From positions 1 through 48,786 of the forward strand of contig NZ_VWXI01000023.1 in assembly GCF_011752525.1 (NCBI RefSeq): a stretch of 48,786 bases of DNA. The letters run 5' to 3'. The stretch is from Pantoea sp. Cy-639. GTDB taxonomy: Bacteria > Pseudomonadota > Gammaproteobacteria > Pseudomonadales > Pseudomonadaceae. The stretch's first letter is position 1, and every line of letters starts with the position of its first letter. Under the pieces are notes generated by a model that worked only from the letters and a program-made list of their open reading frames with translations, had not been told where the DNA came from and did not search any database. Shown here in pieces: positions 1-8,234 of the stretch. The position numbers and the translations under genes were made by a program.

Positions 1-588
1 GACCAGGAAGGCGTGGCCGATGCCGCCGAAGTCGACGGCGTTGATGATGTCGACCAGGGTGCTGAGGCTGAGGTCGCCGCCGACCACGCCGAGCAGCTCG
101 CCGCTGCCCTTGGCCTTGACCGGCATGACGATGCTCATCATCAGGCCGCCGACCGTTCCCTGGTAGGGGGCGGTGAACACCGTGTGACCGGCGCTGACAG
201 CTTCGCCGTACCAGGGGCGCTGGCGTGGGTCGAAGCCTTTGGGCAGTTCCACGAACGGGCGTTGGGTGAACACCCCGTCGGCCTGGCCGAGGTAGGTGAA
301 CAGGAAGTTCTGGGTATAGGACGGTTGGTCGACCAGCGCTGGCACGTTGCTGCCGGCGCCTTGCTGGGCGATGTCCTGGGCCAGGTTCTCGAGGAGCAGG
401 ATGCGTCCGCTCATCCAGTTCTGCACGCTGCTGGCGGTCAGGGTGCCGGCCTGCTGGACGGAGGATTCGATGTTCTGGCGGATGGTGTTGCGTTGCAGGT
501 AGTCGTTGTAGAGGGCAAACAAGGCAAACGCCAATACCACGATCCCGCAGGCGCTGAGCAGCACCTTGTGGCGGAATTTCAAGCTCAT
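1..588 (-). CDS. Methyl-accepting chemotaxis protein, N-terminal part (window edge)
   Basis: This is the first 196 residues of a chemoreceptor whose C-terminal HAMP and signalling domains lie outside the window. A transmembrane helix follows a short basic N-terminus (residues about 8-28) and is followed by a periplasmic double-Cache sensor. The signature DPRQRPWY, a downstream APY and a GGDLS motif resemble the amino-acid-binding dCache_1 receptors of Pseudomonas (PctA/McpG type), so an amino acid or related ligand is likely but not shown. The start is the ATG at 586-588, with GAAGG upstream. A sigma-28-like promoter lies about 80 bases upstream, as expected of a chemotaxis gene. Truncation is only the window boundary. 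Confidence 0.9.
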   Translation of the reverse strand, partial: MSLKFRHKVLLSACGIVVLAFALFALYNDYLQRNTIRQNIESSVQQAGTLTASSVQNWMSGRILLLENLAQDIAQQGAGSNVPALVDQPSYTQNFLFTYLGQADGVFTQRPFVELPKGFDPRQRPWYGEAVSAGHTVFTAPYQGTVGGLMMSIVMPVKAKGSGELLGVVGGDLSLSTLVDIINAVDFGGIGHAFLV

Positions 589-664
589 ATTCGGAGACCT
601 TCGGTGATTGTTCTTTTTTTGAATATCGCACGCACATGACGCAATGGCGGGACTCTCGCCTCCA

Positions 665-692
665 TTATCGGCCGCGGCTGTAGGAATCTTGA
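665..692 (-). promoter_or_regulatory. Sigma-28 (FliA)-type promoter for the chemoreceptor
   Basis: On the minus strand, TCAAGATT (685-692) is followed by a 12-base spacer and GCCGATAA (665-672). The second box matches the FliA -10 consensus exactly and the first matches 6 of 8 positions of TAAAGTTT. It points into the chemoreceptor gene, about 77 bases before its start codon. Confidence 0.7.
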
Positions 693-1034
693 ACCGTTAC
701 TTTCGTCCAACGGTACAGGTTGTTCATTGACAGGGTTTGTGCTTGCCACCTTCTGCAGGTCCTACAACTTGGTTCCTTGTATTGATGTAGTCCATTTCTC
801 AAAGGGGCTTTTTCCCCAGTCTGGCCCGTTGTGGCCCGGGAGCATGACGTTCTAGTCTCGCCCTGTTCGTCGTGCCCCGGCCGCCTTGGTTGATCGGGTG
901 ATGGGCAGAGCGCCGCGCAAGGATCGCGCGGTCTTGCCCGGTGGCCTGGGTACGGGGCGCGGCGGACACTTTCTCTATTCGGGCGGTGGCAGGTGGGGGG
1001 CTTGCTGCTGTTCTTGCACAACAGGGGGTGAAGG
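693..1034. other. Intergenic stretch without a recognisable gene
   Basis: Between the sigma-28 promoter and the small gene at 1035, I see no open frame with a plausible ribosome binding site or coding bias. The reverse-strand frames here are arginine- and proline-rich shadow translations. A TTGACA hexamer occurs at about 727-732 but has no convincing -10 partner. Confidence 0.5.
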
Positions 1035-1337
1035 GTGAGCAGGGATGAAGAGTCGAAAGACAAGGTCGGGTTGAAGGTCGTCAGCCTGGCGGCGCGAGCG
1101 GGACGCTATTCGATCCGCAACTGGGTACGAGCAGTGCCGGGGTTGCCGACGCGGGACGTGTTGCAGGAAACGTCGGTGATCCTCGGGGTCATCACCGGGC
1201 TCACGCAACAGGCCTTGCTCAAGCCGCGCGAAGCGCAGACGCTGATGCGTGCCACGTACTACCTCAGCGGGCTGGCCAAGGCGATGATCGATGGACAATT
1301 GCCGGTCAAGGCGCAGGAGGAGGGGAAGGACGGCTAG
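1035..1337 (+). CDS. Small hypothetical protein, 100 aa
   Basis: The predicted soluble protein of 100 residues starts with GTG; AGGGGG lies about 8 bases upstream and no in-frame ATG fits better. The N-terminus is charged (SRDEESKDK), followed by a mixed helical region with no membrane span or signal peptide. I do not recognise a domain. The gene stands alone, is transcribed toward a strong hairpin (1375-1408) and is convergent with the membrane protein gene that follows. It is probably a conserved Pseudomonas protein of unknown role; the reading is supported by third-position GC bias and the ribosome binding site. Confidence 0.6.
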   Translation: MSRDEESKDKVGLKVVSLAARAGRYSIRNWVRAVPGLPTRDVLQETSVILGVITGLTQQALLKPREAQTLMRATYYLSGLAKAMIDGQLPVKAQEEGKDG

Positions 1338-1374
1338 TACCAGGCAGGAGGGCCAGCTTTCCAGTCGACCAAAC

Positions 1375-1408
1375 AGCAGAAGGCCGCTCCCAGGAGCGGC
1401 TTTCTGCT
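1375..1408. terminator. Bidirectional terminator hairpin
   Basis: Arms AGCAGAAgGCCGCTCC and GGAGCGGCtTTCTGCT pair around a two-base loop (CA), giving a stem of about 16 base pairs with one G-T pair. It sits between two convergent genes ending at 1337 and 1478. The T-rich stretch is inside the outer stem (TTTCTGCT), so it could act in both directions. Confidence 0.75.
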
Positions 1409-1477
1409 GTCTGGCAAACGCTTCAGGGCGCCAGGTTGAACAGTTGGTAATCGCCTCCCTGCAGACGTAGAGCAGAC

Positions 1478-2242
1478 TCACGGACGACGCAGGGCACTGG
1501 CGAGCGCAACCGTCAACGCGACCGCCAAGGCCATCGCGAGTGTCATGGTGATGGCCAGACCCAGATACTCGAGCAGTCCCGCCAGGGTCAGGTAGAACGC
1601 AATCACTCCCACGGCGCCAATCGCGTTGCCACGCACCATCACTGCCATCCCGGCGCGGCCGCCCTGCACATGGGCGAACACCACCAATGGCCAGGCGATC
1701 ACGGGTATCGGCGCGAGCATGCCGCTGGCCGCGGGCCCCAGCCAACTGGCGAAACCGGTGGTGGCCATCAGCAGGCTGGTGGCGGAAACCATGCGCAGAG
1801 GGATCTCCCAGAAACGTTGGCGAGGGCGGGCGAGGGTGTCTGGCGTCGGTTCGCGGCCGCTGGCGCGGATCAGCAGGCCGATCAGCAACAGGGCCACCGC
1901 AATCGAAAGGTACAGTCCACCCCAGTGGGTAAAGGCATAGGCCGCCACACCATAGAACAGCAGCGCCAGCGGCACCGCCACGGCGAGGCCGGCATGGCGC
2001 GTGACCAGCAGGTAGAACGCATAGGTGGCCTGTACCGCGGCCAGGCCACCGAGGGCGCCAGGGACCGCGCCGAGGGCGAAGGCACTGCCCTGCTCCAGGC
2101 ACAGGAAAGTCATCACCAGCGCCGAGGTGACCGGCAGCCCGGACAGCAATCCGCCGAGCAGGCCGCCCCAGCGGCGTGAAGCGAGGGAAATGGCCCACAT
2201 CAGCAGCGGGGTAACCAGAAGCTTCAGGTAGAACAGGGTCAT
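1478..2242 (-). CDS. Multi-pass inner-membrane protein of unknown function
   Basis: A 254-residue, strongly hydrophobic protein with about seven to eight predicted membrane helices. I chose the ATG at 2240-2242 (MTLFYLKLLVTPLLMW) because the sequence is hydrophobic from there; an upstream in-frame ATG at 2264-2266 would add eight polar residues. Glycine-rich helices such as GGLLGGLLSGLP are typical of transporters or channel-like proteins, but no family signature is clear to me. The gene starts 63 bases after the stop of metY on the same strand and could be its last operon member. Function should be left open. Confidence 0.75.
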   Translation of the reverse strand: MTLFYLKLLVTPLLMWAISLASRRWGGLLGGLLSGLPVTSALVMTFLCLEQGSAFALGAVPGALGGLAAVQATYAFYLLVTRHAGLAVAVPLALLFYGVAAYAFTHWGGLYLSIAVALLLIGLLIRASGREPTPDTLARPRQRFWEIPLRMVSATSLLMATTGFASWLGPAASGMLAPIPVIAWPLVVFAHVQGGRAGMAVMVRGNAIGAVGVIAFYLTLAGLLEYLGLAITMTLAMALAVALTVALASALRRP

Positions 2243-2305
2243 TGCAGGATATCCAGGCTTGCACAAAGGGCGCCCACCGTCGGCATCAGGCAGGGCGCGG
2301 ATGAA

Positions 2306-3583
2306 TCAGCCACGGCTGGCCTGCAGCGCCTGGGCCAGGTCGGCGATGATGTCGTCGCTGTGCTCGATGCCGATCGACAGACGCACCATGTCCCGCGGTA
2401 CACCGGCCTTCTCCAGTTCTTCGTCGTTGAGCTGGCGGTGAGTGGTGGAGGCGGGGTGGCAGGCCAGCGACTTGGCGTCACCGATATTGACCAGGCGTAC
2501 CACCAGTTGCAACGCGTCGATGAAGCGTGCGCCGGCCGCCTGGCCGCCCTTGATGCCGAACGACAGGATCGACGCCGGCTTGCCACCGGTGTAGCGCTGG
2601 GCCAGTTCATGCTCGGGATGGTCGGGCAGCCCGGCGTACTTCACCCAGGCCACCTGTTCGTGAGCCTGCAGGTAGTGGGCGACCTTCAGCGCGTTCTCGG
2701 TGTGGCGCTCCATGCGCAGGGCCAGGGTCTCCAGCCCCTGCAGGATCAGGAAGGCGTTGAACGGCGACAGCGCGGCGCCGGTATTGCGCAGTGGCACCAC
2801 GCGGCAGCGGCCGATGAACGCGGCGGGGCCGAAGGCCTCGGTGTAGGTGACGCCATGGTAGGACGGATCGGGGGTATTGAGCAGGGCAAAGCGTTCCTTG
2901 TTGTCGCCCCAGGGGAACTTGCCCGAATCGATGACGATGCCGCCGATGCTGGTGCCGTGGCCGCCGATGTACTTGGTCAGCGAGTGTACGACGATGTCGG
3001 CGCCATGCTCGAACGGCCGGCAGAGGATCGGCGTGGCCACGGTGTTGTCGACGATCAGCGGCACGCCGTGACGGTGGGCGGCAGCGGCCAGGGCGGCGAT
3101 GTCGACGATATTGCCGGCCGGATTGCCGATGGACTCGCAGAACACCGCCTTGGTGCGTGCGTCGATCAGCCCCTCGAGGGCGGCGATGTCGTCGTGGGCG
3201 GCGAAGCGGGTGTGGATGCCCATGCGCGGCAGGGTGTGCGCCAGCAGGTTGTAGGTGCCGCCGTACAGCTTGGCCACCGAGACGATGTTGTCGCCGGCCT
3301 CGGCGACGGTCTGGATGGCGTAGGTGATGGCGGCCATGCCCGAGGCCACCGCCAACGCGCCGACCCCGCCTTCGAGGGCGGCCATGCGCTGTTCGAGCAC
3401 GTCGTTGGTGGGGTTCATGATGCGCGAGTAGATGTTGCCGGCGACCTTGAGGTCGAACAGGTCGGCGCCGTGCTGGGTGTCGTCGAAGGCGAACGAGGTG
3501 GTCTGGTAGATCGGCACGGCCACGGCGCGGGTGGTCGGGTCGGGGCTGAAGCCCGCGTGGATGGCGAGTGTTTCCAGCTTCAT
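2306..3583 (-). CDS. metY: O-acetylhomoserine aminocarboxypropyltransferase (sulfhydrylase)
   Basis: PLP-dependent Cys/Met-metabolism enzyme, 425 residues, making homocysteine from O-acetylhomoserine and sulfide (or methionine from methanethiol). Diagnostic segments are KLETLAIHAGFSPDPTTRAV at the N-terminus, the VPIYQTTSF motif, and the Schiff-base lysine in HSLTKYIGGHGTSIGG. The length and the insertion after the lysine region (PDPSYHGVTYTE) fit MetY rather than the shorter MetB/MetZ. The start at 3581-3583 is preceded by AAGGAA at good spacing. A cytoplasmic enzyme; no SAM riboswitch is visible in the short upstream gap, which instead carries the hairpin ending the helicase gene. Confidence 0.93.
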   Translation of the reverse strand: MKLETLAIHAGFSPDPTTRAVAVPIYQTTSFAFDDTQHGADLFDLKVAGNIYSRIMNPTNDVLEQRMAALEGGVGALAVASGMAAITYAIQTVAEAGDNIVSVAKLYGGTYNLLAHTLPRMGIHTRFAAHDDIAALEGLIDARTKAVFCESIGNPAGNIVDIAALAAAAHRHGVPLIVDNTVATPILCRPFEHGADIVVHSLTKYIGGHGTSIGGIVIDSGKFPWGDNKERFALLNTPDPSYHGVTYTEAFGPAAFIGRCRVVPLRNTGAALSPFNAFLILQGLETLALRMERHTENALKVAHYLQAHEQVAWVKYAGLPDHPEHELAQRYTGGKPASILSFGIKGGQAAGARFIDALQLVVRLVNIGDAKSLACHPASTTHRQLNDEELEKAGVPRDMVRLSIGIEHSDDIIADLAQALQASRG

Positions 3584-3659
3584 GCGGTCGTTCCTTGAGC
3601 GTGGGATGGAAGCGCTCGAGCATGGAACGGGGAGCATGTGGGGGTCAATAGCTCAGGAG

Positions 3660-3689
3660 GCGTGCAGGCCAGGGGCCTGGCCTGCACGC
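3660..3689 (-). terminator. Strong hairpin between the helicase gene and metY
   Basis: GCGTGCAGGCCAGG and its exact complement, 14 base pairs, flank a two-base loop. It begins 8 bases after the helicase stop. There is no T run after it on either strand, so it may stabilise the 3' end or weaken read-through into metY rather than act as a classical intrinsic terminator. Confidence 0.5.
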
Positions 3690-3697
3690 GCCATGGA

Positions 3698-6600
3698 TCA
3701 TGCGCTGAGGGTATTGCTGGGCATGGCAAAGGGCAGTTTCGGCAGCAGTGGCATGATGTCTTCGAACTGCTGGCGTTGGCTCCAGTCATCGTAGTCGCCG
3801 ATGACGTAGAGCCGCTGCTTGGCACGGGTGACGGCGACGTTGAGCAGGTTAGGTGTGCTGACGGCCCAGTCACGTGCACCTTCGTTGTCGGTGCTGCCTC
3901 CAAGTATCAGGATGATGATCTGCGCCTCCTTGCCTTGCATGGTGTGAATGGTGCCGTAGACGATCTGCTTGGGCAGGAAGCTCGAGAGTTTGCTGCGCAC
4001 ATCCTGGAACGGTGTGATGACCGTGATCTCGTGATGCGCCACGCCGTCGACCGTGAGCCGCTCCAGCAGGCGCCTGAGCATGATGCCTTCCTGGCGCACC
4101 CAGTTGTTGCCCGACGAGGGGCCGATGACGTGCAGCCAGCCGGTTGGCAGGCTGGCCTTGCTGGCCTCTTCGGGGGCAGGGGCATGGGTCCCGTATACCA
4201 TGGCACCGGCATAGGCGATGCGGTTGGCCATCTCGAACATGGGGCGATCGCAGCGACGATGGACCACCAGTGGCAAGCCGACCCAGGTCTGCGCCTGGCT
4301 GGGGCCGAGCATCTTGCCCCAGCGCGTGGCCAGGTCGGCCAGAGACTGGGCCGATTGGCGATTGCATATCCAGTGCGGATCGACCTGGTAGTGCTTGCGC
4401 ATGTGTTCGAGCACGGCGTCGCATGCTGGCACGATCGGCGGCAGTTGCAGCGGATCGCCCACCAGCACGGCACGCTGCGCACGCCAGAGGGCGCCCACGG
4501 CCGCCTGGGGAGTGGCCTGGCCTGCTTCATCCACCAGCAGCCAGCCGATCTCGCCGCAACCGAAGCTGCCGAAGGAACGGGCGAACGAGGCGAACGTGCT
4601 GCTCAGGACCGGGACTACCATGAATAGCGATGCCCAGATGGACCGGCCCAGGTCAGGGGAAATGCCGTGGTACGGGGCGCCGGTCAGTTGTCGGGTGATG
4701 CAGTAGAGGTTGGCGCTCAGGCGCTTCGCCTCGATCTGGAACAGGGTCTTGTGCAGGTGGAGGGCCTCGATGAACACGCGTGCCCGTGCCTGCCGCCAGC
4801 CTTCCAGCTGCCACGGTTCGAGTTTCTCGATTGCCTCGTCAGGATTGAGTGTGCCGTGCTCGAGCCATGCCAGCACGTGTTCGGCGCCCCCGGCGGTGGC
4901 CAGGATGCGAGCGGCCTCGATATCACTGCACAGCGTTGCCTCCAGCGCCTGGCACTGTTGCCAGGCCGTCTCGATCTGCTGCTGGCGATCCTGTACCTGT
5001 TCGCCCAGGCGCTTGTCCTGCTTTACGGCAGTCTCGTAAGCGTCGTCGCACAGCCGGTGCTGTTGGCGCAGGCGGGTCAGGCGTGCACGCCAGCGGCGGG
5101 TTGCTCCCCACAGTGTGATCAGGTTGAGCCATAGGCCAGGTTGCTGGCTGGCGTGGCCATCGAGGGTCTGCAGCGCGTTTTGCAAGTGCTCCCGGGCAGG
5201 TATCAGCTGGGTGGTCTCGTGATCGACCAGGTCGAGCTGAAGTCGTTCCAGGGCCAGCTTGTGGTTGGCGTGCTCGACACGTTGCCGGGCCAGTGCCGAG
5301 CGGCGTTGGTGGACGCCATCGATGTGCTGGTTGATGACGTTGACCTGTTCGCACAGTGCCTGGGCGGCAGCTTTGCAGGCGTTGTAGCGGTTTGTCGCCG
5401 CTTTCCAGCAGCTCTGGCGCTCTTGCTCGGGGACGTTGTTGGCAGGATTGGTCAACCAGCCAATGAATCCTTTGGGGCCGGTGGGCTTGTCGGACAGGTC
5501 GATATCGGCAGTGTAACTGTCCTCCTGCTCGGCCAGCACATCGGCGCTCTGCAGGTCGTTGGCGGCGATATCCGCACGTGCAGGCTTCTTCTTGGGCGGT
5601 GGTTCGCCGTAGAAGAAGCGGCTGACGAATTGCTTGCGTTTGGTCTTGCTGCCCAGGGCCGCGGAGATCAGACCCCAGGCTTGCTGGTCGATCAACAGAG
5701 TGGCGAGGTCGGCGAAATAGTCGATTTCACCCAGCCAGGAGGCGTCGACGGTCTTGAGCTGGGGCAACTCTAGAGTGATGTTTTCCACCGCGACGTTGTT
5801 GCTGGACGCCACGACGATCTCGAAACCGAACAGGGCCGGATTCAGACGATAGCCTGTCTGTTTGCGGCCAGTATCGTTGATGTCTTCGCTGCCATTGCTG
5901 ACGAAGGCTTGCGAAGCCCTGTCGAACGAGGCAAGTACGTCGGCACGGCGAGTTACCACGGCAGCGATCAGGTCGCGCAACAGCGTGGTCTTGCCTGTTC
6001 CGGGCGGGCCGTTGACTCCCAGGACGCCTGCGCTGTCGCCAAGCTCGTCGAGCAGGCTGTTGACGGCCAGTTGCTGCGAATGCACGAGGCCAAGGTGATG
6101 GCGGCTCGGCCAGCAGCCTGGGGCGAGTTTGTGCGGATAGAGCCGCTCGACGATCGGCAGCGAAGCGTCCGGATGATCCAGGTACAGCCGCTGTTGGGGG
6201 TCATGCTCACGCAGGTATTGAGCCAGGGCGCTGCTGGATTCGCCACGCTCCAGTGCCGCTGCGACCTTGACCAGGTCATCGAGCAGGAAGCTGTTGAGCG
6301 GATCGTCCGCGGGGGCGGGCTTTTCGGGGTCGATCGGTGTTGAGCGCAGCCGATGCCGGCAGGGGGCATCACCGAAGAATTCCTCCAGACCCAGTTGTTC
6401 CCGGACCGCGCACGTCAATTCATGCAGCGCCTTGTGGGTCACGGTGCCGCTGAGCAGGCTGCTGGCCATGTGACGGGCGCCTTCCTGGGCGCTGTCGAAA
6501 CCATGGGTCCAGGTTCGCCCGGCGAGCACGCAGCCGAGGAACCAGGCCTCGCTGGACAGGATCAGGCTATCCGCTACCAGGGCGCCCTCCTCGGTGAACT

Positions 6601-6922
6601 TCAGGGCGAACAGGGCGGTTTCCCGGGACTGCGGTTCGGTGTAGCCCTGGTTGGCGCCAAAATGCGCGCCCAGGGCCTGGGTAACGGCCAGGCTATCGTA
6701 TAGATGGGCGAACACGCTGTGGCTCCAGACGCGTTTCTCGGGCAGCTTCTGCTTCTGCACCGGGCTGCCGGCCTGCCACGGCAATGGTTCACCCTGGGTG
6801 AGGAGGTCGTGGAAGAACGGCGAATAGATGTCGTCTTCATCACGGGTGTTGAGCTTGGGAACGGATTGCGGCTGCAACAGTTCGATGGCGTGCCAGTAGT
6901 ACACGATGCTTGACGGGTTCAT
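3698..6922 (-). CDS. Large SF1 (UPF1/DNA2-like) helicase
   Basis: A 1074-residue superfamily 1 helicase with AAA_11/AAA_12 type domains. An N-terminal region of about 300 residues has no motif I recognise. Walker A (GVNGPPGTGKTTLL) lies near residue 310, a long Q/R-rich predicted coiled coil between about 500 and 720, the Walker B box LLVDEAGQATPQ near 797 followed by GDPLQLPPI, and motifs V/VI (MQGKEAQIIILI, NLLNVAVTRAK) near the C-terminus. The ATG at 6920-6922 is favoured over the one two codons earlier, because AAGG abuts the earlier codon. The gene looks somewhat less GC-rich than its neighbours. Nucleic-acid unwinding is expected; whether it serves RNA turnover, repair or defence cannot be decided. 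Confidence 0.88.
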   Translation of the reverse strand: MNPSSIVYYWHAIELLQPQSVPKLNTRDEDDIYSPFFHDLLTQGEPLPWQAGSPVQKQKLPEKRVWSHSVFAHLYDSLAVTQALGAHFGANQGYTEPQSRETALFALKFTEEGALVADSLILSSEAWFLGCVLAGRTWTHGFDSAQEGARHMASSLLSGTVTHKALHELTCAVREQLGLEEFFGDAPCRHRLRSTPIDPEKPAPADDPLNSFLLDDLVKVAAALERGESSSALAQYLREHDPQQRLYLDHPDASLPIVERLYPHKLAPGCWPSRHHLGLVHSQQLAVNSLLDELGDSAGVLGVNGPPGTGKTTLLRDLIAAVVTRRADVLASFDRASQAFVSNGSEDINDTGRKQTGYRLNPALFGFEIVVASSNNVAVENITLELPQLKTVDASWLGEIDYFADLATLLIDQQAWGLISAALGSKTKRKQFVSRFFYGEPPPKKKPARADIAANDLQSADVLAEQEDSYTADIDLSDKPTGPKGFIGWLTNPANNVPEQERQSCWKAATNRYNACKAAAQALCEQVNVINQHIDGVHQRRSALARQRVEHANHKLALERLQLDLVDHETTQLIPAREHLQNALQTLDGHASQQPGLWLNLITLWGATRRWRARLTRLRQQHRLCDDAYETAVKQDKRLGEQVQDRQQQIETAWQQCQALEATLCSDIEAARILATAGGAEHVLAWLEHGTLNPDEAIEKLEPWQLEGWRQARARVFIEALHLHKTLFQIEAKRLSANLYCITRQLTGAPYHGISPDLGRSIWASLFMVVPVLSSTFASFARSFGSFGCGEIGWLLVDEAGQATPQAAVGALWRAQRAVLVGDPLQLPPIVPACDAVLEHMRKHYQVDPHWICNRQSAQSLADLATRWGKMLGPSQAQTWVGLPLVVHRRCDRPMFEMANRIAYAGAMVYGTHAPAPEEASKASLPTGWLHVIGPSSGNNWVRQEGIMLRRLLERLTVDGVAHHEITVITPFQDVRSKLSSFLPKQIVYGTIHTMQGKEAQIIILILGGSTDNEGARDWAVSTPNLLNVAVTRAKQRLYVIGDYDDWSQRQQFEDIMPLLPKLPFAMPSNTLSA

Positions 6923-7000
6923 CGACATCCTTGATTACGGGGGACTCGGCCTTGCGAGCAGTCGGTCGAGACAAGAGTCAGCGTGGGAGCGGTGACGCGA

Positions 7001-7165
7001 TCATGAGCCACGGCTCTTCCTCATCTTGTGGGCGCTGGCACCTGTTCTGAACGAGCCCTTGTCTGCATCGGTGGCCTCGACATGAACACGGGCGTTGCCA
7101 GGCATACCCTGCAGGTGGTTGACCAGTATCCGGCGGGAGCTGTCCAGCTGGGGGGCATCGGGCAT
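7001..7165 (-). CDS. Small protein, 54 aa, upstream of the helicase
   Basis: A 54-residue reading frame starts at the ATG 7163-7165, seven bases after a very good AAGGAG, and ends at TGA 7001-7003. The sequence runs MPDAPQLDSSRRILVNHLQG and has a basic C-terminus (KMRKSRGS). It lies 78 bases before the helicase start on the same strand, so the two may be co-transcribed. It contains several codons uncommon in this genome (ATA, AGA, ACA). I recognise no family. The excellent ribosome binding site is the main support; the frame could also be a leader peptide. Confidence 0.5.
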   Translation of the reverse strand: MPDAPQLDSSRRILVNHLQGMPGNARVHVEATDADKGSFRTGASAHKMRKSRGS

Positions 7166-7317
7166 GAGACAACTCCTTGTGGTCTCTGGAGGACTGCACG
7201 AATGCAGGGGCAGGCCGCGAGCTTAACGCGACAGATGGCCCGATGATATCGTCAGTCGCTGCAATGCTGCACGGGTCAGGCTCGACAGGGGCTGGCCGTC
7301 CACGCCAGGGAGCCATC

Positions 7318-8070
7318 ATGGATTCGCTCTACCTCATCGCCCTCGGTGCCATCGTCGCCGGTTTCGTCCAGGGGCTGTCCGGCTTTGCCTTCGGCATGGT
7401 GGCCATGTCGTTCTGGGCCTGGAGCCTGGAACCGCAGGTGGCGGCGGTGCTCACGGTGTTCGGCAGCCTTGCCGGGCAACTGATTGCGTTGTTCAGCGTG
7501 CGCCGTGGCTTCAGTTGGTCGCTGTTGTGGCCATTCGTCCTCGGTGGGCTGGCGGGCATTCCCTTGGGCGTGTGGGGGCTGCCGTACCTGGACATGCTCT
7601 GGTTCAAGGCGATGTTCGGCACGTTGCTGGTGCTGTGGTGCCCGCTGATGTTGCTGGCACCACGCCTGCCGCGCCTGCGTGGCGGGCGCCTGGCCGATGG
7701 CGCGGTGGGGATGGTGGGCGGGGTGCTGGGAGGGATCGGCGGGTTCACCGGCACGGTGCCGACCTTGTGGTGCACCTTGCGCGGTTTCGAGCGCGACCAG
7801 CAGCGGGCGGTGATCCAGAACTTCAACCTGTCGATGCTGGCGGTGACCATGGCTACCTACCTGGGCACCGGCCTGGTGACAGTGGCATTGCTGCCGGCGT
7901 TCGGCGTGGTGGTACTGGCGATGGCGCTGCCGACCTTGCTCGGCACGCGTCTGTACCTGGGGATCAGCGAGGTGGCGTTTCGGCGGATCGTACTGGGGCT
8001 GCTGACCTTGTCGGGAGTGGCGATGCTGGTAGTGGCGGTGCCGGGGTTGCTGGCACGGGACGTGCTGTGA
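7318..8070 (+). CDS. TauE/SafE-family membrane permease
   Basis: A 250-residue integral membrane protein of the sulfite exporter TauE/SafE family, with about eight helices in two repeats. The N-terminal GAIVAGFVQGLSGFAFG and the second-half GGVLGGIGGFTGTVPTLW are the family's paired glycine-rich motifs. The start at 7318 has AGGGAG upstream; a longer upstream in-frame extension lacks a good site and would add a polar tail. Members export small anions such as sulfite or sulfoacetate; the substrate here is unknown. It stands alone and ends before a long hairpin. Confidence 0.85.
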   Translation: MDSLYLIALGAIVAGFVQGLSGFAFGMVAMSFWAWSLEPQVAAVLTVFGSLAGQLIALFSVRRGFSWSLLWPFVLGGLAGIPLGVWGLPYLDMLWFKAMFGTLLVLWCPLMLLAPRLPRLRGGRLADGAVGMVGGVLGGIGGFTGTVPTLWCTLRGFERDQQRAVIQNFNLSMLAVTMATYLGTGLVTVALLPAFGVVVLAMALPTLLGTRLYLGISEVAFRRIVLGLLTLSGVAMLVVAVPGLLARDVL

Positions 8071-8107
8071 GGGCGGCTATGCCTTGAGGGGCAGTGTGGG
8101 AACAGGC

Positions 8108-8155
8108 CTTGCCCCGCGATGGATGGCACCGGCTTTGCCGGTATCGCGGGGCAGG
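8108..8155. repeat. Long imperfect palindrome, REP-like or terminator
   Basis: Outer arms TTGCCCCGCGAT/ATCGCGGGGCAG (near 8109-8120 and 8143-8154) enclose inner arms ACCGGC/GCCGGT (8128-8133, 8137-8142) around a TTT loop. It lies between the convergent exporter and TetR genes. Palindromes of this composition recur in Pseudomonas intergenic regions; it may serve as terminator for both genes. Confidence 0.55.
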
Positions 8156-8234
8156 CTTGTTTCCACGTCCAGGTGCCGGCAGCACCAATCAGCGATCAGG
8201 CTTTGCAGGTAGTAGCAGGGAGTGAACGGAGCGG

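Noticed and set aside
975..2264. 429-codon minus-strand frame overlapping the membrane protein and the 100-aa gene
   Set aside because: Arginine/proline-rich composition; the alternative frames give a coherent membrane protein and a small gene with good start signals.
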